From NCBI GenBank assembly GCA_963920635.1, contig OY987302.1, positions 43,217,500 through 43,281,499 on the forward strand: a stretch of DNA of 64,000 nucleotides, written 5' to 3'. The position numbers were made by a program, and so were the translations under genes. Below are positions 48,001-59,304 of this stretch, in pieces. The notes below the pieces were generated by a model. That model ran no database searches. It saw nothing but the letters and a program-made list of their open reading frames with translations, and was not told the origin of the DNA. The stretch's first letter is position 1. Each line of letters starts with the position of its first letter. The stretch comes from Pseudeuparius sepicola. Lineage: Eukaryota > Arthropoda > Insecta > Coleoptera > Anthribidae.

Positions 48001-51000
48001 TCACACAACAAAACATTCACATTTTCTAAATCTGTTGGGAACCTCTTGGTTCCCCTCAGCCATTTCTTTTGTTTGAAGTGAGGTACTCAGCCTGGCGACC
48101 ACGACAAGGTGGATCACCTCCGCCTCCGCCAGGAAGACCCCGAAGCTTTGACTGATATATTAATAAAGACTGCTCATGGCTGTCATGTCTGACACATTTT
48201 TGGCTCACCATGCGCTTTCCGGAGATAAAATACAATGCAGAATACATTGTTAGCCATCAGAGCCATCTGTTTTCCAGGACATAAAGCTATAGCCGTGAGA
48301 AGTCTTTATAAATACGTCAGTCCACGCCCGAAGGGTAACCAAAAAACACAACTGCACAAGCACTACACTAGCTGTTCACCTAACTGCTGCTCGTTGTCGT
48401 TGTCGATTTCCTGTTCGTACACAATCGCCTTGATGACATGATACATTGTATCCCCAAATACAAAAATCCATTGCATTCAAGTCTGGTGTGCCAGGCCCTA
48501 ACTTTCCCATTTAATTAGTTATTAGTTGTATTGTTATTTCTAAGCGACTGTATTCCAATAAGGAATACGGTCGCATCTGCCCGCGCGCAGATGCGACACG
48601 ATGTGTCACGTCAACGCCAGCGGTGATGCTTATTCGACAAAATCATCTACCTTTTTTTACTCGTTTATTGTGAGCTAGGCAACCACATATCCAGCAAGGT
48701 GTCTCAAGGTGCCTACATTCTTGTTTTGGATTGAACTTGACCTGAAATTGATAACTGACGTATGAAAGTGAAACTAATTTCAGAACTATTTTTTATAAGT
48801 TGGCCGCGCTTTTGTCGAAGTGACGTAGGTGTGCAGAAGAGTTTAATTTTCGTTCTCCTAGCTGGCATACTGTTTTCTGTATATCGTGTGCTGATGTTGT
48901 AATTCAGGTGAAGGAACTGGGAAACCTTTGATTTAATTTAGGCGATAGGGGAAATTCGTGAAGTTTCTTGCGCAGGAGAGCCAAGAGGGGAGGCTACTAA
49001 TGGAGTAACGGCACATGTTGTAGCAGTTAACTTTCGCGGGTACCGGAGTTTTTGGGACTAAAAAGGCGAAGAAAAATGGAAGCTGGAGTGTAGTGAGAAG
49101 CCTCGAGCATCGCCAGAGGCAGGAGAGGGAAAATTGTGGAGAATTTGGAGACGCCCTGTGCCCCGGAGACAGGAAATCAAGAAGTGTTGCCATGGCGGAC
49201 TGACCGGTACTCAATGCTTTGATAAAATTGTTAACTGTGTTTTGCATCGGGACAGCCGAGCTGTTGCACAATATGTTCTGCACTGCGTGCTAAAAGAACG
49301 AACTATCAAAACGGGGTTTACGCCTTTATCTAGGGCTTAAGAGGTCAGGTGAATTTAGGTCAGTTAAATTTCAAAGTAAGGTAAGGCTGTACAGATTCAA
49401 ATCGATTGTTATTTATGTATTTTTTTATTTGTTTGAGTAAAAAGGTATTTTCATCCTTCCTAAAACAACGGCAACACCGCGAAAATAACTTCAAGCTGAC
49501 AGTAGTACGTTCTGAAGCCATATTGGATGACGTATTAGAGGCGGAGATTTACAGGGAAAATAGGGGTTTCTACCCTTTTTTTTTTCATAAAAAAATCTAA
49601 AAATATTTTTCTATGTTTTCTTAAGCCACCCTGAGCACGTGGTAAAATTTTTTGTACTAAGTGATAGTTAACCCTCTATAAGTAGGCCTAGGCTTTTGAA
49701 ATTTTGCAAACCTAGTCAATTTTTCATTCTGAATAAGTTTCCTAATAATATTTTATCTTAAAACCTACCCTTTATTGGTGTAAAAAATTAGTTTTTTCAA
49801 AATTTCCAAGGCCATACGTGATTTTTCGGAACTAAAATTATGTCACAAATTAGTTTCAAACCAAGCAGAGTTGAACCCCAAAATATAAAATTTGAACATA
49901 TACAAGAGTTGTCCAAACAATCCAGAGACACACGTTATACAATTTTATGCAGTCTGACAGTCTAGGTATTCTAGGTAAACCCGCGGTCACGGGGGGAGCC
50001 TGCTGTCAAGGGGGCCCAGCGGAGCCGGGCCCCCGTAAATCCTCGACGGCCTCCCTTCAACCTCGACCGGGCATATACTCTGTGTTCTGTTCTGTTTTGA
50101 TATTATATTTTTGACCCTTCCTGTAACTATTGCTTTTTCAGAACGGTCGTTCTTTAAATTAAAATTAATAAAAAACCTTTTTGAGAAATTGTTATTCCCA
50201 AGATAGAATAAGTAATTTAGCATTACTTTCTATAGAAGCTGAACAACCTGCAGCAATGGATTAAAGCTAACTAATTAAAGTTCATCGAGGTCTCCTAGAC
50301 TAAAGACTATGATATCATCTAGGTATACTAAGCACTCTTTGTACGTTCGGGTGGCAAACTCATTGTGCATCAATCGCATAAACTTTTTTTTGTTTGTAGG
50401 CCCTAGAAAACCACTTCTTTTCCCCATTCTACCATTGTCAAGATGCAAATTCAGGTTCGGCTACGTTTTTTTATGTCCCCGATTTTCACGAAAACCTTTT
50501 AGCATTTTTTTTATTTAAAACCTAAGACCATAGGGTTAAACATAACACCACAAAACACCCATATACCAAATTTGAACAAAATACATACAGGGAGTTCCAT
50601 TCTGCAGGGTGTCAAAAGTTGAGCAAAATAGGGATTTTAAAGGCATCTGGCGAGATGAAATCCTTTCAAAACAGTTGAATGGTCAACAGGACTACTCAAA
50701 ATGTTGGTGTGCAAAGATTTAATACAATTATATACAGGGTATTTTTCTCTGGGTCATCTCAATACGCTGAAATTTTAAAAAACAAATAGGTAAAAACAAT
50801 GTAAATTATTGGACCTTTCTCAACAAAGTCACTGTCTAAGACGATACATTTTCTGTGCGTTTCCTGTTGTGGCACTCCAGCCACCTTAACTGATATGGAC
50901 TTACTGACTGGCATTCTGTATCTTTTTACTTTGATTTATAGTGTCTGGGGTAGTTTTGATATACTCGATTTTTGACCCGTATAAAGTTCCAAAAATTCAG

Positions 51001-54000
51001 TACTTTAAGACGTCAAAGATAATAACACCCTGTATATTTTGTATTTGTGGTCCTGTTGACCATTTGACTGTTTTTAGATGCCTTTAAAATTCTAATTTTC
51101 CTATAATTTGACACCCTGCATAATGGAACTCCCTGTATATTTTTTGTTCAAATTTGGTATGGGGGGGGGGGGTTGGGGTGTTTTGATTAATGCTGAGTGA
51201 ACAGATTTTAAATAAAAAAATAGCTAAATGCTTTTCGTGAAAATCTAGGGTATAAAAAAATCGCAGCCAGCCCTGAATTTGCATTTTAAAAATGGTAAAA
51301 TGGTCAAAAGAAGCGGCTTTTGAAGGCCTTTCAAACAAAAAAAGTTCAGGCGATTATCTTCAAAAATTAAGATTTTCCTTTGCTTGTCCTTGATACAATT
51401 ACCATGTAGTTTCCGAATAACTTACTCATCAGCACGAACTGTTTTTATCTAAGTTTTTTCTTCGACCTGAGGCCTGGGTCGACCGCCTCCTGTGGTGTCA
51501 TTCCGTTTTCGTGCTCGTCGGCAAGAACAATAAACTATTCGAATATTAGACCGCGTTTGATGAAATTAAAAAGAAAAAATGCCTAAAAGATCGCGGTCAT
51601 ATACGAGGGACAAATATGGTGAAATAAAAAAGCTAAAAAAGCAATTTCGGGAAATGCAAGAACATCTGAATAAGCTTTGTGAATCCAGCGATAGTGAGTC
51701 ATCATCTGAAAATTATTCAACATCAGGTAGGTTTTCTTTTAGATTAACTAGTGGTTGTTAGGAAATGAGGAAGGTTGGGATATTGTGCGATATTCCCGAG
51801 AGACAGAAAATTCGTGCGAATTTTCATGTTATCCTTCCGAAATATAAATATAAATAAAATGTTTTAGGGTAACGTACGTTGCTCCTAAAAATAGAATCGA
51901 GCGATTCTTTTTCTAAATATAAACAACGATATAAAATGAGATCACGCGATCTCATTTGAGTAGAGTCTAAATCGGCTGGAATTAAATAGCAAATATTTTT
52001 CCAGAGCCCGAGACCACTCCAAATATTCCAGCAACAACAAACAATGAACAATCTGAACAAGATTTTGAAGCTTTAGGATTAAGACCGGACTCAGGGGACA
52101 ACGTAGGGAAAGATTTGCATGAGGAAATCGTTGTTCGCTGGGATAGCCTCTTGAAAAAAGGGCTAACTAAGGAACTCCGAGAAGAAATAATGCAAAAATA
52201 TAAAATACCGGCAAACTGTAAATCCCTACATCCTCCCCAAGTAAATAATGAAGTACAGCCATGCCTAATAAAGCCGGTTCTTGAACATGATCGGTTTATA
52301 AGGTCATTACAACAGCAGTTAGCCCACGGTTTAACAGCTGTAGGGACAGTTATTGAGACTATGATGCCGCACAAAGAGCAGGCTGATGGTATGAAATCTT
52401 TGGCAGAGGCCTGTCAATTATTCACTAATATCCATCACGGACTTTCAGTTCACCGTAGATTTAAAATCATACCACATTTAAATCCGGAATGCAAGAAAGT
52501 CATAGACAACTTAGAAATAGATGACTTCTTATTTAATACAAAATTTGCTGAAGTGATGAAAAACGAACAAGTAATAAAAAAGGCCAGTGCCGACTTTAAG
52601 AAAAAGACTTGGCAACCCAGTTTTTCAAGGACTTCAGGTTCCGGAACAGCAAGTAGCTATCATTTAAACTACAAGCGTACGCCTGTCGGGGAAAATGAAG
52701 GAGAAAAGGAAGAAGGAGGAAGGGAGACAGTCGGGATATCAGAGGTTTTACAAGAAAAACCCCAGGAAATACCAACGCCAGGAATAAATAAGAAGGAAGA
52801 TGTGAGTAACTACGCAGGTAGACTCTCGAGATTTATACAGGGTTGGGAAAATATCACAAGTGACCGAGCGGTCTTAGACTGGGTTACAGGAATTAAAATA
52901 CCCTTTATTAAAAAGCCAGTGCAGCATTTTGAGCTCCCTGTAGAGATCTCAGCTAAACTTTTACCTGAATATAAAAAATCCATTCAGGACTTGTTAAAAA
53001 TAGGTGCTATTGAAGAGTGTCATTCTTCAATAAGGCAGTTTATATCATCTTACTTTATAATTAAAAAAACATCTGGCTCATACAGATTTATTTTAAATTT
53101 AAAACCTCTTAACAAATTTATAACTGCTCCTCATTTTAAATTAGAGGATTACAGAACGGTAATAAAGCTTATAAATAAAGATTGCTATCTTTCAAACATT
53201 GATCTGAGGGATGCATACTTTCTAATCCCAATCAATATAAAGTACAGGAAATACTTACGATTTCGATTCGAAAATTGCCTATATCAGTTTAATTGTTTAC
53301 CATTTGGTATTAATATAGCACTATATATTTTCACTAAAATTATGAAACCGTTAACAAAAAGACTTCGTCTTAAGGGAATATGTACTGTATTTTACTTAGA
53401 TGATATCCTTATTATAGGTAAAGATAAGAACGAATGTAAAAAAACACACTCTAACCGTACTTTCAGAGTTAACTAATTTAGGCTTTATAATAAATGAGAA
53501 AAATAGTATGTTACTTCCTCAGCAAAACATTAAATTTTTGGGATTTATATACAATACTAATAAATTGACCATCTCACTCCCCAAGGAGAAATGTGAAGCC
53601 ATTCAAAAGTTGATTTTAAATTTACGGAAGGAAAAGAAATTCACAATTAGAGAATTTGCCAAATTAATAGGTAAACTAGTGGCGTCTTGTCCTGCAACCA
53701 AATATGGATTTATCCATATTAAACCGTTTGAGAAAATTAAACATTTTTTGTTGGAAGGAAACTATCGCAACTATAATAAAAAAAATGCATCTTCCAACCT
53801 CCTTAAATAACGAATTAGACTGGTGGCACAACAATATAGGATCAGGGCAGGATATAAAATCACAAAAAATTTCTCTTGAAATTTCCTCGGACGCCTCCAA
53901 GACGGGTTGGGGAGCCTTTTGTAACGGTTATAGATGCCACGGTTTCTGGAATAGTAACGAACAACAAAGGCACATTAATTATTTAGAGATCAAGGCCGCG

Positions 54001-57000
54001 TATTTTGGTCTAAAATCACTAGCCAAAGACAAAGAAAACATTTCTATTTTATTAAGAATTGACAACCAGACGGCAATATCTTGTATTAATCGAGGAGGAA
54101 GCGTTAAATATTCATATTTAAATAATATTTCAAAAGCTCTTTGGCAGTGGTGTAAAAAAAGGGTATTATAGTATTCGCCAGCTATATTACTTCTTCCGCT
54201 AACCAGGAGGCGGATAGAGAATCAAGATCACTTTCAATTAATACTGAATATGAACTGAATAACACTGTATATAAACAGATCATACAAAGGTTTGGTTCTC
54301 CGGAACTAGATTTATTGGCAACCAGAATTAACAAAAAATGCAATAAATTTGTTTCATGGTTTCCGGACCCTGAGTCATGGGTAGTTGATGCGTTTACATT
54401 AGAGTGGACAAATATTTTCTTCTACGCTTTTCTCCCTTTTTCAATAATCACAAAAGTCTTAGATAAAATTGTTCAGGAAAAGGGATTAGGAATCGTGGTA
54501 GTACCCTACTGGCCAACACAGGCATGGTACCCCCTATTCAATAGACTATTATTAGAGGAACCTATTTATTTTCCACCAGACAAGTTTCTACTTATCTCTC
54601 CTTTTAGAGACCAGCACCCACTGCACAGGGAAATTTCCCTGGTAGCAGGGAAATTATCCGGCAGGCTTACATAAAAAAGAGAATTCCAGCGACTGCATTA
54701 GAAGTAATCGAGGCATCTATAACGAAGGGAACGCTTAAACAGTATACAGCCTGTTATAAAAAATTGTGGCAATTTTGTGCATACAATAACAAAGATCCAC
54801 AAGTTTATAATTTGGAAACCTATTTGGAATTTCTATCCGATACCTTGAATAAGGGACTTTCATTTTCTGTCCTTAATTCTTATAGGTCAGCTCTTAACTT
54901 AATTTTTAGCCCTATAAGCAATAATGATGAAAAAGTAATTAATCGTTTTTTGAAAGGAGCATCTAACATTCGACCACCAGAGCCCAAATATAAAATTACT
55001 TGGAATCCGGACCCTCTTTTAAAATACTTAAGTACATTGTATCCTCTAGAAAAGTTAGACTTAGAATACGCAACTTATAGACTAGTCACTCTTATGGCTG
55101 CTAGCAGAGTCCAGACAATCTTTCTCTAATTAAAGTTCCAAACATAAAAATATCGGTAGACAGAATTGAGATAAAAATACCAGATAGGGTAAAAACAACT
55201 GCTCCAGGCAGAGTCCAACCACTACTTTATTTCTCCTTTTTTAAAACTAAACAAGAACTTTGCGTGGCTTCCACTATCGAGGACTATATTAGACGAACGA
55301 GACCTTTTCGCAATAGTGAAGAAAAATTAATACTTACCCACAAAAAACCATATCACCCGGCATCTTCAGACAATAAGCAGATGGATTAAAAAAACGTTAC
55401 ACTTAGGTGGTATTGATACGTCCATCTTTTCAGCCCATAGTGTACGTCACGCCACAACCTCCGCTGCATTTAAAGCAGGTGTAAACATAGAGGTAATTAA
55501 GAATACAGCAGGTTGGACTCCTGCCTCGAACACTTTCTTTAGTTTTTATAATAGACCTCTAGAAGAGCGCCAGGATAAATTTGCTAATGCAGTCATTGAA
55601 TTAGGACCTAATAAATCTTAGCATTCTGCTATTAGCATTAGTAATTCCTTATTTAAGATTTATTGTCAATATAAAATATTATTTCTATTAATTATTAGGA
55701 CCTAGCATTTTCATATATAGGCAGTATAGTTATAGACTCTAGGTTTAATCATTTAATTAACTGTTTATTAGTAAATATTATTACTATAATTTATAATATT
55801 TACAACTGATTGTAAGGGAAATATATACCCTAAGATCGTAATTAATTATAACATTATACAGTTACTAAGAAAAAAATTGCCTTTGACTTTAAACATCTAC
55901 TTGGTAATTATATCAAGGACAAGGGAAGGAAAATTTACAGATTAATCGACTTACCTGTAGGGAGATTAATCGTAATTTTCAGAGCTTGTCCGAAGATATA
56001 ATTACCCAACCTCCCCTAATTAACCCAGATTGTAGGCAATTTTTTAGGCACTCCAACGGAATGACACCACAGGGCCTCAGGTCGAAGAAAAAACTTAGAT
56101 AAAAACAGTTCGTGCTGATGAGTAAGTTATTCGGAAACTACATGGTAATTATATCTTCGGACAAGCTCTGAAAATTACGATTAATCTTCCTACAGGTAAG
56201 TCGATTAATCTGTAAATTTTACAGATTTTTACAGTTTTAAAGTTGGACACCCTGTAGATATATTTTTGTTTTAAAAACTTTTCTGTTTTTATTTACTAAG
56301 AAATAAAAGTTTGTGATAGTTTCACCTTCATGTATGTTTTTTTTTTCCAATTTGAGGGCAGTGCAAAATTTGAAGCTACGCCACTGCACAAATGTGTGTT
56401 ACAAGGTACAAAAAGGCGGGAAAAATGACGTTTCACTATTATAACCACCTAATTATTTTCCCGAACGTTTCTTCACATCATGCTTCAAAGACTAATTCTT
56501 CATTTGAAAATAGGCTCGCCTGCCAACTCTGTACACTCAGACACGAAGAGAGCTTCCAAGTCAAGGTCACGCTCTGGTTCTGCAAAAGAAAATATTGTAG
56601 ATCGAAGATCACGTTCCAGAAGTGGTTCTCGACCTCAGAGTGCAGCTAGCAACAAATCTGGCCGAGGTCAGTCTAAATCACCCAGCACCCGAGGTTCTAG
56701 AAATTCCAAGTCTAGATCACGTTCAGGATCTCCTAAAGTTAATAGGTCTAGATCTAAGAGCAGTGAAAGGAAATCCAGATCGCGTTCTCGTTCTGGTTCT
56801 GCTCGAGTGGCATCTGGATCAAGAAGAGGCTCAAGGTCTAGATCAGTATCCAAGGAAAGAGATGCAAAATCGAGGTCAAGATCTGGTTCAAGACATTCGA
56901 AATCAAGGTCAAGATCGGCATCTGTAAAATCAAAATCACGTTCGAGATCAAGGTCGCGGTCCAGACGTTCTGGTTCTGCTCGATCAAGATCGGGGTCCAG

Positions 57001-59304
57001 ACGTTCTGGTTCAGTCCGATCTAGATCCGGCTCCAGACATTCGGGTTCTGTTCGGTCAAGGACAGGCTCCCGACGATCTGGTTCTGCTAGATCAAGATCG
57101 GGGTCTAGACGATCTGGCTCGGCGAGGTCACGATCGGGTTCTGCCTTATCAAAACGCTCTGGGTCTGCTAGATCAAGACGTTCTGGATCAGGGAAGTCGA
57201 GATCCAGGTCAAAGTCAGGTTCTGCCAGATCAAGGTCAGGTTCTGCCAGATCAAGATCCCGGTCTCGATCTGATTCAAGACGATCAAGATCGGGATCAGC
57301 CAGGTCTCGCTCAGGTTCAAGAAGATCAAGATCTGGATCTGCAAAGTCTAAGTCACGTTCAAGATCAAGGTCAGGCTCAAGACGATCAAGGTCTAGGTCT
57401 GCAAGGTCCAAATCACGTTCAAGGTCTAGATCTGGGTCCAGGAGGTCAAGATCAGGATCCAGAAGATCACGATCAGGTTCCAGACGTTCGAGATCAGGCT
57501 CGGCAAGGTCAACGTCTAGGCAAAGGTCAAAGTCACGGTCAAGATCTAGGCAAAGATCAAAGTCTAGATCACATTCTAGATCTAGATCAGGATCTCCAAG
57601 ATCAGTATCTGATTCACGAGCTAAAAGGTCAAGGTCCAGGTCTGGTTCAAGGTCAGGAGACGAAAGTGGTAAGTTTGTGAAAAAATGTATAATTCACTTT
57701 GTGCCATTGTGCCAATTTGTTTCCTAGTTAAAGGACCACGGAAAAGGCGTCTAGATTCAGATTCGGAAGCTGAAGGGGAGGAGCATGGAAAGAAAAAACG
57801 TGCAATTCTTAGTGACGATGATGAAGAAGAAGCAGGACCTTCGACAAGTCAAGTTGAACAGCAACCAGAACAGCCTCCACTTATTACTCAAGAAGATGAA
57901 GATTCAGATGAAGGCGTCAGTAGGGATAGGATGTAAGTAATGTAATGAATATAATAATAATTATTGCCTTAATGATTTTTCTCAATTCTTGTTTGCTTTT
58001 TGCTATATTAAAAAAGTGCATTTAGAAATTATTGTAATTTACTTGTTTTTAAATTCCTGAAAAATCCAGCATAAAAGAAGTTTTTCCAGTATATTGCATC
58101 CATTTACAGAGAAAACTCAGAAGGTGTGTCTGATTTCGAAGCGATGCTTCAACGAAAGAGGGACGAACAGTCAAGGCGAAGAAAAAGGAAAGATATCGAT
58201 ATTATTAACGACAACGACGATATAATCGCCCAACTGCTCGCCGACATGCGATATGCAGCAGAGGAGGATAGGAGACTGAACCAGCAGCTAAAACCGGCCA
58301 CGAAGAAGATCGGAATGCTTACGAAAGTAATGTCACAACTTAGGAAGCACGATTTGCAGCTAGCATTTATCGAGCACAATGTTTTGAGTGTGTTGACCGA
58401 TTGGATGGCACCGATGCCAGATCGCTCGCTACCTGCCTTGCCGTTGAGGGAGCAGATATTAAAATTGTTGTGCGAAGTAAGTTAACAACTTACATTCCAA
58501 TATGATTTTAATAATATTGTTTTCTAGTTTCCGATGGTAGACCATCAAACACTGAAACATTCAGGGATAGGAAAGGCTGTGATGTATCTGTACAAGCACC
58601 CCAAGGAGACCAAGGAAAATAGAGATAGGGCTGGGAGGTTGATCAGCGAGTGGGCGAGGCCGATCTTTAATTTGTCTACGGACTTTAAAGGCAATGGAAT
58701 TTAAATTTGAGTTAATGTGGGTTCATAATATTTGATGTTGTTACAGCCTTAAGCAAGGAAGAGCGCCTGCAAAGAGATCTCGAACAGATGGGCCCCAAGC
58801 GGCGGAAGACTGACGAACAAGTTGCACAAGAAAGGAAGGAGCTCACGAAAGCACTTAACGCAGAAGGAAAGTAAGTGCAGACAAAGTTAATCTGAAGAAA
58901 TGTGTTTAAGAAAATTATTATTTTTTTGATCGCCTATGGGGTTACAAAAAAAAGTAAATCTGTTAACCACGAATTTTTATTATATTGTAACTAATTGACA
59001 TTGACATTTTTAGACCATTACGACCAGGCGAGAAGGGTTGGGTTGCCAGAGCAAGGGTGCCGGTGCCGTCCAATAAAGATTATCTCGTTCGGCCAAAGTG
59101 GCAGTCCGAAACTGATATTAGCAGGGTAGGCTTCAGTTGTATTTATATTTGTTCCTTTCCTATGTGGTATATTTTTTCTAGACAACAAAGAAGGGGATGA
59201 ATCGATTTGAAAAGCACTACAAGAATTTCTTGGATACTAAGCGTTTGAAGCAAACGAGGAGGGCTGTGGAAATATCTATAGAGGGTCGTAAGATGTCTTT
59301 GTAA
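36350..59304 (+). CDS. IWS1: IWS1/Spn1 transcription elongation factor (nine coding exons)
   Basis: Partner of Spt6 on elongating RNA polymerase II, with roles in chromatin, mRNA processing and export. Coding exons: 36350-36365, 36429-36815, 56514-57668, 57728-57932, 58110-58476, 58528-58690, 58747-58870, 59014-59125, 59182-59304. The sum is 2652 nt, giving 883 aa with no frame break. Residues about 46-519 are an RS domain of RSRSGS-type repeats, then an acidic linker, then the conserved core. The TFIIS N-terminal-like fold at about 640-760 includes [48 protein letters not shown] and ISEWARPIF. The C-terminal tail has [16 protein letters not shown]. Intron 6 uses a GC donor at 58691. Intron 2 is 19.7 kb and packed with transposons. 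Possible poly(A) signal near 59730. Confidence 0.95.
37321..37741. mobile_element. piggyBac-like MITE
   Basis: About 421 bp; the right flank is TTAA (37742-37745) and the left flank TAA, with the unoccupied opposite arm reading CCTTAAAC. Inverted ends share CACGT(T/A)AAGCCCCA-like sequence, and subterminal inverted words around CCATGTGTACC recur inside. The small 130-codon frame on the - strand (37450-37842) runs out of the element and is not credible. Confidence 0.6.
38001..38070 (-). repeat. tRNA-like (SINE-head) fragment
   Basis: On the - strand a T-arm-like hairpin GCCGGATTCGAGTCCCGGC contains a near-consensus pol III B box, preceded by a D-arm-like GCATATCAGGTAAATGC. The anticodon arm does not fold properly and the acceptor stem does not pair, so this is more likely the head of a tRNA-derived SINE or a tRNA pseudogene than a functional gene. 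Confidence 0.4.
38533..39220. mobile_element. TA-flanked foldback MITE inside hAT-like element 1
   Basis: TA at 38531-38532 and 39221-39222. Ends GTCCAATAAAGATGTG and CATCTTTATTGGAC are inverse; the arms continue with AATCCAAACAGGAT and AAAAGTTTACCAGA-type words toward the centre near 38770. Non-coding. Confidence 0.75.
39411..40937. mobile_element. hAT-like element 2 (TSD GTATAGAG)
   Basis: Exact 8-bp duplication GTATAGAG at 39403-39410 and 40938-40945. Ends CAGTGGCGGCCCGTGGG and CAGTGGCGGTTCGTGG (reverse of right end) extend over about 34 bp. The opposite foldback arm (41310-41345) reads AATAGTATGGAGGAATCTG, the unoccupied site. Non-autonomous, 1.5 kb, with a GC-rich patch near 39950-40010 and a run of C at 39494-39508. 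Confidence 0.9.
42081..43955 (+). mobile_element. Mariner-type transposon with 230-bp inverted ends
   Basis: 1875 bp, TA at 42079-42080 and 43956-43957. Ends CAGGGTGTTTCGTAATATAT and its near-inverse, with long arms 42081-42310 and 43735-43955 (GAACACAGCTTTTATAAGCA region). It carries a transposase remnant, which links the many TA-CAGGGTGT-ended MITEs in this window to this transposase class. Confidence 0.88.
42363..43400 (+). pseudogene. Mariner-family transposase, degraded
   Basis: Three overlapping frames cover one ancestral protein. 42363-42656 has an N-terminal helix-turn-helix region ([20 protein letters not shown]). 42566-43189 has [21 protein letters not shown] second [19 protein letters not shown] with the first catalytic Asp intact, and [15 protein letters not shown]. 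43113-43400 has [17 protein letters not shown] and [16 protein letters not shown] frameshift lies near 42560. Near 43080 a deletion removes the block normally containing the second catalytic Asp, and the usual SPD of the third acidic site reads SPE. Not expected to be active. Confidence 0.88.
45037..46066 (+). mobile_element. Helitron-like element, copy 2
   Basis: Same order as copy 1: AAAAGCTTTTATTTAACTTG start, (TGTA)n run at 45060-45090, about four 122-bp repeats (45136-45607), helicase tail (45611-45739, stop TAA at 45737-45739) and a palindrome (arms 45733-45887 and 45913-46066). The inverse arm of the foldback at 37205-37235 holds the unoccupied site (CACCTATTTTTATT joined to CAATTTTATTG), which fixes both ends and shows no target duplication. 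Orientation is opposite to copy 1. Confidence 0.78.
45136..45607. repeat. 122-bp minisatellite, about four units
   Basis: The marker GATGGCGGACTAG recurs at 45240, 45362 and 45484, with a truncated GATGG at 45606, giving a regular 122-bp period. Units are nearly identical. Copy 1 of the host element carries two units. Confidence 0.9.
46711..46865. repeat. Fragment of the GTCACGTGAC-box MITE (copy 3)
   Basis: Starts AGTGGCTATTTATATGACCG and follows the left arm of copies 1 and 2; the box has decayed to GTCACGAGAC. It ends in ATTGCAATAAGGAGCATAAT, corresponding to the inner arm of the other copies. No right arm found nearby. Confidence 0.6.
47602..49676. mobile_element. 2.1-kb TA-flanked inverted-end element
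   Basis: TA at 47600-47601 and 49677-49678; ends CAGAGTTAACTATCACTTAG and the inverse of CTAAGTGATAGTTAACCCTC, about 40 bp. The interior is non-repetitive with no recognised protein; a GC-richer stretch at 48930-49340 has short open frames on both strands without recognisable content. Within IWS1 intron 2. Confidence 0.68.
49679..50380. other. Intronic spacer with GC-rich patch
   Basis: AT-rich, apart from 49980-50060, which holds a palindromic GGGGGCCCAGCGGAGCCGGG-like block that may be the end of another transposon. No gene. Confidence 0.35.
51579..54674 (+). pseudogene. DIRS gag-like, reverse transcriptase and RNase H region
   Basis: ATG at 51579 begins a basic, coiled-coil-like N-terminus ([20 protein letters not shown]). 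A GT-AG intron, 51727-52004, joins in frame to the large frame ending 53476. That frame holds a gag-like part ([15 protein letters not shown] region) and reverse transcriptase with [13 protein letters not shown] (motif A) and [10 protein letters not shown] (YLDD catalytic motif). RNase H follows at about 53870-54160 ([44 protein letters not shown]), and a C-terminal segment at about 54230-54674. Frame changes lie at A-runs near 53437, 53778 and 54153. Either decay or homopolymer sequencing error could explain those. Confidence 0.85.
54658..55621 (+). pseudogene. DIRS tyrosine recombinase
   Basis: Overlaps the end of the upstream frame in another phase, usual for DIRS. The N-terminal SAM-like DNA-binding region includes [20 protein letters not shown]. 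The catalytic residues are all recognisable: first Arg in MAASRVQT (near 55105), HSVRHA as the H-x-x-R pair (near 55440), the AGW position, and the tyrosine in [11 protein letters not shown] (near 55550). Frame changes near 55115 and 55368 interrupt it; stop TAG at 55619-55621. It would integrate the circular DNA by strand exchange rather than by DDE chemistry. Confidence 0.85.

Larger units (their letters stand above)
51377..56220 (+). mobile_element. DIRS-type tyrosine-recombinase retrotransposon
   Basis: Inverted terminal repeats: 51400-51525 against 56045-56147 (CCGAATAACTTACTCATCAG, AACTGTTTTTATCTAAG). A junction-complementary region at about 55895-56010 is complementary to the left tip (51377-51405) followed by the right tip (56137-56220), the layout used by DIRS1 elements to complete a circular intermediate. 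Coding: gag-like, reverse transcriptase, RNase H and a tyrosine recombinase, no DDE integrase. No target duplication, as expected. Frames carry several indels. Confidence 0.88.
50381..56254. repeat. Third copy of the 15188 family, host of the DIRS insertion
   Basis: 50381-51376 is a palindromic relative of 15188-15897 (CTACCATTGTCAAGATGCAA, CAGGGAGTTCCATTCTGCAG). Its right end, TTTTAAAGTTGGACACCCTG before TA at 56255-56256, is separated from the rest by the 4.8-kb DIRS element. The left terminal CAGGGTGT end is missing, so the copy is truncated there. Confidence 0.65.

Noticed and set aside
56668..57411. 247-codon open frame on the - strand rich in Asp, Leu, Glu and Pro
   Set aside because: It is the exact complement of the RS repeats of IWS1 exon 3; AGR/TCN repeat codons leave the antisense frame open by chance.
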